From NCBI RefSeq assembly GCF_030867095.1, contig NC_081825.1, forward strand, positions 48,164,501 to 48,228,500: DNA of 64,000 nt, written 5' to 3'. The notes under the pieces are model-generated. The model saw only the letters and a program-made list of their open reading frames with translations, ran no database searches and had not been told where the DNA came from. How positions within the stretch are numbered: the first letter of the stretch is position 1; the number at the start of each line of letters is the position of its first letter. Positions 58,331-64,000 of this stretch are shown piece after piece. The position numbers and the translations under genes are program-made. This DNA comes from Alligator mississippiensis (Eukaryota; Chordata; Crocodylia; Alligatoridae).

Positions 58331-60365
58331 TCTGTTTTTATACCAACAGTCATAACTAATTCAGACAGAAATTTGAACTTCAGTAAAATAGATATCATCA
58401 TGTATGTCAAAACAAACATAAACCTTGCAAGCACAGATTCAGTGCTCAAAACACTAGTTAGACTACTATAGGTGGGCATCAAGGCTAAGAGACTCTGCTT
58501 CAGGAATCCATCCATGTAGTTCTCTGTCAGATCAGGAGAAAAGAAGGATTTCTTCTCCTTTCCCTACCACACATACACAGTTAAAGGCATTATTTATCAT
58601 TTCCATTTATATATCAAATATTGCCCTGCTAAATACATAGCAAACGTTGTGCTGCAATTATTAGAAGAATAAAATTGATAATATATAGAAATGCATGTGT
58701 GACAGGCAGTCAGAAAAAGTTGCTATTTTAACATGCCTAATAGCCATATACATTAAGAAGAATTGGATGAGTACAGGGAGAGTGGTAAAGTGAAACTAGA
58801 ATTTTAAAAATGATCAAAGAGAAAATAATAGGGTTGGAGTGTTTTTGTAGCTCTGATGGTCCAGGAAATGTCAAGACACAAAGCTTTTGGTGGTATTTTT
58901 TCCTGAACCAACTATATAGTTGGAAGAGCTGATGAACAAACTTTTGGGTATTAGGTTTTCTTCCTCAGGCCCCCATAAAATATGAACATTTCAAATATCG
59001 TCCCTTCTTTCCCCCCAGAAAACTACACATTTAGAATTCTCCACAGGACAATTCCAGTCATTTATTTGCCATAAAACTATCCATAAAGAAGAGTACATAT
59101 TTCACTGCTCCAAAGAGAAAATATCTGGTGACTTAATACTCTGGCTGAGTGTACACAACTTTTACCTGTAAGAAAATATTCATATGAAAATTTAAAAGAG
59201 TACAACTTGCTGCATTTCATTTTCTCTAATGGGACAGTTGTGCATGCTGAAGCAGGGATTCAAGGAAGATACAATATGACAGATTAAAACATGATGGAGA
59301 AAGAGGGAGATGAGTATTTATTTGGAAGAAAAAGTCAATCCTTCATTAGATGGAAATGTGGTCTAATGTCAAGATTAGTATCCAAATAGCTGGAGTCAAA
59401 TTTTGAGAAGGGAGGGTGTGTATACACATGTATGCGGATGGGCACACTAAATCATCTATGTTGGGAGAATGTATATGAGGATATTGAAGCAGAAAGGGAG
59501 CCTAGGAAAACTACCTTTTACTGATTTAGAAAAGCTAAAAAGTGTTTCTACTGAAAAGTAAATACTGGCACTCAATTTTAAGAACATTGATGTAATGAAA
59601 AAAACTCTAACTTGAAAGTTAGTTCAGCTTCTGAGAATAGGAAACTAATCGAAGCATTTATGAGGAAAAGCATTACAAAGCTGCTTTGAAGAAAGCTTAA
59701 TTTTAGTGGCACAGACTCAGAAAAGCTTATTTCGTGGCAAAACTTGCTTTTTAGATAATATTACAGGAAAAGGGTAAAAAAAGAAAGAAGTTGACATTTG
59801 ATTTCCACTGGGCTTATGTAAACAACAGTACATAGAGGGAATGTGCTGTAAATTACAGCAGCAAACAAAAACAGCTGGCAAAGTATTTGGTGGACAAAAA
59901 AAAAGAGTGATTAACAAATTGCCAACTGGAATGGAAAACAAGGTCATCACAAGAGACATTTCAGACCTAAAATTTCCTTGAGTTCCAAAAGAAACTAGGG
60001 CAAATTCATTTTTTTGCCTGAACAGTTTGAAATATCAGCAGCTCAGTGAAATCTTTACAGTGCTAACCTGCCCCCCAAATACTTTGTAAGTGTTTGCATT
60101 ATTGATTCCCTCCCTCCTATTAGGTAGGTTCATACATATATCTTGATCTAATAGCAACTCTACTTCCAAAAAGTAGAGTTCCTACTTTCAGGTCTTCACT
60201 AAAAGAAAATGTACACATGTAGGTTTAGTGTTAGACTGCAATATGACTTGCACAACAGGTCTGTGGCAACCAGCTGCCAGTTACATTTATAAGAAGCAAA
60301 AAGGAAGATTTTCAAAAGCATTCAACATTGGCCTAACACTGCTCCTGTTTGAAATCTACAGTTAA

Positions 60366-60367
<2 letters not shown>

Positions 60368-60407
<40 letters not shown>
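60368..60407. repeat. (CA)n microsatellite
   Basis: About 19 CA units. Right beside it TGGTTGTACTCCTTGGAGTACAACCA forms a perfect palindrome at about 60409-60434. Confidence 0.95.
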
Positions 60408-60410
<3 letters not shown>

Positions 60411-60574
60411 GGTTGTACTCCTTGGAGTACAACCACCGTGTCATCTTTAGAAAGAGCTCAGTTTGTGTCTTCTCCCCTCTATGCATGCTCAAGACCAATT
60501 TAAAGAGAAGAACATGAATGCATGCTACACAGTTTCAGAAAGCTAAACTGAGCTGGGACAGCTCTGAATACTAT

Positions 60575-60892
60575 AGGGGAAGAGCATCAAACATAAGGCT
60601 CATGGGCTGGATCCAGTCCACAGAAGTGTTTCTTTTGGCTTGCAGGGCTTCTTGGCAACCCTGAGAATATGGGGGCAGGACTAGCAGGTGAGGGGCTTCC
60701 TATAAAATCCAGGGCTACTGGGCACCTTTGGGTATGGTGAGCAAAGGCTGTGCTGACACAGCCCTGTTTGCCCTGCCGTCATTTCCAATGCTCTGTCACT
60801 GGCCCTGCTGCCACCACATCTGGATCCAGGCTGCAAAGAGGCCATGGTCCAGACAGATCCAACCTGGGTCATGGCATGAGCTTGACACCTCT
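60575..60892. mobile_element. hAT MITE (GGGTGTCAAACTCATGGGCC type)
   Basis: The left part GCATCAAACATAAGGCTCAT then GGGCTGGATCCAGTCCAC and the right part CAACCTGGGTCATGGCATGA then GCTTGACACCTCTG are the inverted ends of the widespread hAT MITE CAGGGGTGTCAAACTCATGGCCC...GGATCCGG. The left tip is altered and no 8-bp duplication remains. Confidence 0.6.
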
Positions 60893-61884
60893 GCTTTAGA
60901 ACCATTTAAGATAGCAAAAATTAGCCTGAGCTTCCTGTTCCCAAAACTTCTCCTGTTGTGCACCCATGAAGACTAATTCTAATTCAGAGGGTGAAAAAAA
61001 TGTTTCTTTGACAACTCACATGCCACATTTGGCAATCACCATCCTGGAATAATAATCAGAAGGACAATGTCAGGATGGGTCCTGTCTCACCAACAACAAA
61101 TTAAAGAGTAGAAAAGGAAAAAGTGGTGAATGATTTTCACTTAGATTTCCTTGCTCGAAATATACCAAGTTCAATTTAATTTGGATCACACACAAACTAT
61201 GTTGTGTATTCTTGAAAACAAAACTCAGTTTTTAATTAAATAGTAAAAAGTGAAATCTGCAATTGACAAGTATGATTGGGGTTTGTGTTTTACAAGGAAA
61301 ATGGCCAGAATATTTTCAAGAAACTATGGAGGTGATGAATAGTTAGAGCAACCATATACATAAACTTAGTGGAATCAGGCCTTGCTTTGCATCATAGTTT
61401 ATATAACTATATACATATAGTTTAACCAATATAAAAAAGTAGTTGCAACTCAGCAAGTATTGGCAATAGTTTTTAATAATACATACAGAGTATGCTGTGT
61501 TTTAAGTGGTCTCATATATATAAATCAATGGTTTCTTGAAAAGGGTAAATGACATGGGAGAAACAGATTTTAAAGTGAGTTCTATTGTGATGAGTTTGAC
61601 TATTATGGGGAAATGGATTGTTGGCTCTGTTTTTGCTGAAGAACCTCTTTTACTGATCTCATGGTACTAAATATTGAATGTAAGTGCCTACACACCATTA
61701 CTTCACACACAGCAGAATACAGCAGATATTGTTCTGCTCTACTACTATCTATCTATTATACTGGTGATTAACTACTAGGAAATTATTGGCACAGGAAAGA
61801 ATGCTGATCCATTCCAACAAGCAATTCTACTTTTGACTTCTTAATATTCCAATCATTTTTTACTTTACATTAAAAAAAAACGAA

Positions 61885-62300
61885 CAAACAGAATTTGGTG
61901 GGATAGCTCTTATGACTGGAATAATCAACACTTGTTTCAGAAGGACAGGACTGGGAGAAGAGCTGGTGTCGTCACCTTGTATGTTAAAAACACACACACT
62001 TGTTTCCTGGTTCAAGAGGAAGAAGACAGCAGAGCATAATGCATCTGGGTGAGGATGAAAGGTAAAAGATGTAATACCAATAAAATCATGGGCATATATT
62101 ATAGACCACTAAATGAGGAAGAGGAGGTAGATGAAGTACTCTTCAAGCTATGAGATGGTACTTTTGTGAGACACTGATTTTCTGGACATCTACTGGAAGA
62201 ACAATATAGCTAAACAAAATATCAAGCCAGTTACTAACTTGCATGGAGGACAACTTTCTGTTCCAGAAGGTTCAGGATACAACTAAAGAGATCCTATAAG
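61885..62300 (+). mobile_element. CR1 LINE endonuclease fragment
   Basis: Across three frames one reads GGIALMTGIINTCFRRTGLG (like CR1 GxSxxTGIIDHCFRRGGLG), then TLYVKNTHTCFLVQEEEDS and IMGIYYRPLNEEEEVDEVLF, which matches the CR1 endonuclease motif GVCYRPPNQEEEVDE. FLDIYWKNNI follows, equivalent to the FNHPDI-type strand. Stops and frameshifts mark an old copy. It ends before a GC-rich unit. Confidence 0.75.
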
Positions 62301-62341
62301 TATGCTGATAAGAAGAAAGACGAAGGAAACTGTGGGCCCAG

Positions 62342-63130
62342 CCTTAACTAGCTAGGGCAGGGGTTGTCTAGGGTACTTAAAAAGATTGTAGGGCATACGC
62401 GTGGGCAGGTGGGGACAGAGCATGCCTCAGGGTGTGGCAGTGGCATCTCCCATGGCACATTTGCCTCTTACCCGGTGGAGGGGGAGGAATGCACCAGGCA
62501 CCGGCAGCCCCACACGGCACACTGTGTGCCACCCCATGCCCTCCTATAGCAGAGCTGCAAGGGTCTGAATGTCAGAGGGGTGTGTGGCCGGGGGGGGGAG
62601 GAGAGGGAAGTAGTGTGTTTTGTGCCCGCCCAAGCGGTGCATGATTGGCTGGGCATGAGGCCTGTCTGCAGCCCACAGAGCCACGACCAGCTATGCTAAA
62701 GCAGCACAGCACCTGGCCAAGAAAGGAGGTAGCTGCGGTTGCGTGCAAGCCCCCTCATTCAACTTCCCCCTTCCAGCGCCACCGCTATGTGCACCCCATG
62801 GAGGACATGGGGGGGGGGGCAGCGTGTGCGTGGGGCAGGATGGGCTGTGGGCTACTATGGGCTGTTCCTGGTGGGGGTGTTGGGAGGGCAATGACAAATT
62901 TGGGGGGGCTTCAGCCCCCCCATAGCCCCATTCCCATCACCACCACTGCCTGCCCTGAGTGCAGACCACCCCACCTCTCCCCCCGTGCAGATCCAGGGGG
63001 CACACGCCACCCTCCTCCATGCCCTCTCGCCGCCCCTCCCCACAACTCAGTCCCACACCCTGCTCTGGTAGTGCAGCACCTGCCCTGGCCCCAGCCCCAC
63101 TTCGTCCCTCACCTCATCACTCCTTCAACA
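62342..63130. repeat. GC-rich interspersed unit
   Basis: A sharp rise in GC with G8-10 and C runs, and an exact local hairpin GGGGGGCTTCAGCCCCCC at about 62903-62920. It begins near GGGCAGGGGTTGTC, a hAT-like CAGGGGTTGTC end, but the right terminus is not clear. The 176-codon open frame at 62645-63175 is rich in Pro/His/Arg and lacks any domain, so I do not call it a gene. Confidence 0.4.
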
Positions 63131-63239
63131 CAGAGGCCCTTTAACTACTACTTTCTTTATTCTAAATATCATTAGGTCCTAAAGGCAATCATTCTTCAAC
63201 TCAACTATGAACCAGGAAATTTCAAATGAAGATTTTTTT

Positions 63240-63800
63240 TTTTTTTTAAAGGATGGTATAACCACAGGATCTGGCCATTTAAGGAAGGCACTTAGCCCTG
63301 GGCTGGAGCCCAGCTTTGAGGGGTTAACTAGCATTCTGAAGCCCGGAGAAACACAAGGGAACTCAAGCAAGGGAACAAGCAGTTTGTGGGCAGGAAGTAA
63401 ACTCAGAAGACCCTGCCTCCTCTCTGGCCGTCTTCTACCACCTGGACAAGAGCTGATTGATTTTTTTACTCATTCATTTGGTTGTTTTGTGTTTTCTGTT
63501 ATTATTCTGTGTTATGACGACTGGCTGAGGGGACCCCAAAGGAGCAAAGCCAGATAGCAAGTCTCCAGACACTCAAGCCCACTTGTGAACTATTGTTTGG
63601 ACTCTCTGAAAGACTCCTAAGGGGTCCACAGGCACATCAACCCTTGTACAGATGGGCTGAGGTGATGTGAGGACATAGCATTTAAGAAGACTGATATCTG
63701 GATGATGATAAGATCAAACCAAGGACTATAAACAGCAGTGGGTGTAACAATTATGTACAAACATCAATATTAAAAGGAAAATATTTGACTACAAAGTAGT
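63240..63800 (+). repeat. unclassified repeat, possibly LTR-derived
   Basis: It starts after a T15 run. CTGGGCTGGAGCCCAGCTTT is a short palindrome near 63299, and the block continues through GTTATGACGACTGGCTGAGG. The character resembles known sauropsid interspersed repeats but I cannot name the family. Confidence 0.25.
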
Positions 63801-63805
63801 AAAAC

Positions 63806-63898
63806 AGCTGGGATGATATAGTTGGGGATGGTCCTGCTTTGTGCAAAAGGTTGGATGTAATCCTGAGGTCCCCTTCCAACACTAATTTTCTATGATTT
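63806..63898 (+). mobile_element. CR1 LINE 3' tail
   Basis: GATATAGTTGGGGATGGTCC then TGCTTTGTGCAAAAGGTTGG, TCCTGAGGTCCCCTTCCAAC and ATTTTCTATGATTTTGTGAA follow the CR1 3' end (TTGGGGATTGGTCCTGCTTTGAGCAGGGGGTTGG...CCTGAGGTCCCTTCCAACCCT...TTCTATGATTCTATGA). It may be the 3' end of the CR1 whose endonuclease lies at 61885. Confidence 0.8.
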
Positions 63899-64000
63899 TG
63901 TGAAAAGTGGCCAAAAAAAAAAATCATAGCTAAGAAGTATTTGTGAGAAGCCTGGAGTCCCACAAATTAGTTCAGAAAGTTCAATCATACTTTCTGCAAA

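Larger units (their letters stand above)
6116..64000 (-). other. ARAP2: ARAP2 gene, partial (last nine coding exons and introns)
   Basis: ARAP2 is a phosphoinositide-regulated GTPase-activating protein acting on Arf6, with a RhoGAP-like domain that binds RhoA; in mammals it affects focal adhesions and actin. The family order is SAM, PH1, PH2, ArfGAP, ankyrin repeats, PH3, PH4, RhoGAP, RA, PH5. This window holds RA, PH5 and the C-terminal tail. I identified it from the RA start DLLIEVYVERKEP, the PH5 core KFQDRYFVL, and the post-PH5 segment NDIWPPAGKARK...KNPKIGGLPLIPIQ, which is characteristic of ARAP2 rather than ARAP1 or ARAP3. The nine exons join without any frame break: exon lengths 75, 118, 129, 140, 83, 36, 64, 132 and 363 total 1140. 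The gene continues upstream beyond 64000, so no promoter or start codon is present. ARAP paralogue choice is from remembered family sequence. Confidence 0.9.
56965..64000 (-). other. ARAP2: ARAP2 intron, incomplete (runs beyond window)
   Basis: At least 7 kb with no further ARAP2 exon recognised up to the window edge. It has a GC-rich repeat block with hairpins (57235-58330), a (CA)n tract (60368-60407), an hAT MITE (60575-60892), CR1 pieces (61885-62300 and 63806-63898) and a GC-rich unit (62342-63130). The 58340-60360 and 60980-61880 parts look unique. The preceding exon must be upstream of 64000. Confidence 0.7.

Noticed and set aside
59717-59959. 80-codon minus-strand frame as an ARAP2 exon
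   Set aside because: Cys/Phe/Pro composition does not fit ARAP, and there is no suitable acceptor and donor pair.
62645-63175. 176-codon open frame as a protein-coding gene
   Set aside because: Pro/His/Arg-rich from base composition, inside a GC-rich repeat; overlapping frames exist on both strands; no domain or splice support.
56965-64000. A further upstream ARAP2 exon (end of RhoGAP) in this interval
   Set aside because: I scanned minus-strand frames with AG/GT borders and found no peptide resembling the RhoGAP end; a very short exon could still be missed.

Overview
This is vertebrate nuclear DNA. The window lies in the 3' half of one large intron-rich gene on the minus strand, and most of the rest is transposon-derived or unique intronic sequence. 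CR1 LINEs ending in TCTATGAAT-type octamers, old MIR relics, many hAT-type and Tigger-type DNA elements, and no Alu- or L1-like sequence point to a sauropsid. A crocodilian or turtle is most likely, crocodilian favoured; this is inference from repeat content.

The gene is ARAP2 (ArfGAP with RhoGAP domain, ankyrin repeats and PH domains 2), identified from its exon peptides. Nine exons can be read on the minus strand, in transcription order: 56890-56964, 55647-55764, 38210-38338, 23402-23541, 20807-20889, 18363-18398, 17757-17820, 12760-12891 and 6116-6478. All have AG/GT splice borders and matching phases. They sum to 1140 coding bases, giving 379 residues plus a stop. They encode the RA domain (exons 1-3), the last PH domain (exons 4-8) and the basic C-terminal tail (exon 9). 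The SAM, earlier PH, ArfGAP, ankyrin and RhoGAP parts must lie beyond 64000. The 3' UTR runs leftward from 6115; about 5.3 kb of 3' flank completes the left edge.

Region by region: 1-6115 is 3' flank and UTR with an hAT-type element (1558-2383) and MIR-like relics. 6479-23401 holds short introns with MIR, CR1 tail and MITE copies. The 14.7-kb intron 23542-38209 carries a Tigger-like transposon (23695-25339), a long foldback hAT-type element with inverted tandem arrays (26439-28114), smaller hAT elements, and CR1 pieces. The 17.3-kb intron 38339-55646 is a CR1 graveyard: a CR1 nested in another CR1 (40153-42862), a long plus-strand CR1 (43440-45822), a CR1 split by a GC-rich insert (48170-49900), a minus-strand CR1 (51850-52810), a small Tigger MITE and a tRNA-derived SINE candidate. 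The incomplete intron 56965-64000 holds palindromic GC-rich repeats and plus-strand CR1 fragments.

I found no rRNA, tRNA gene, CRISPR array or prokaryotic operon. The most unusual structure is the foldback element at 26439-28114. No new functional system could be demonstrated.
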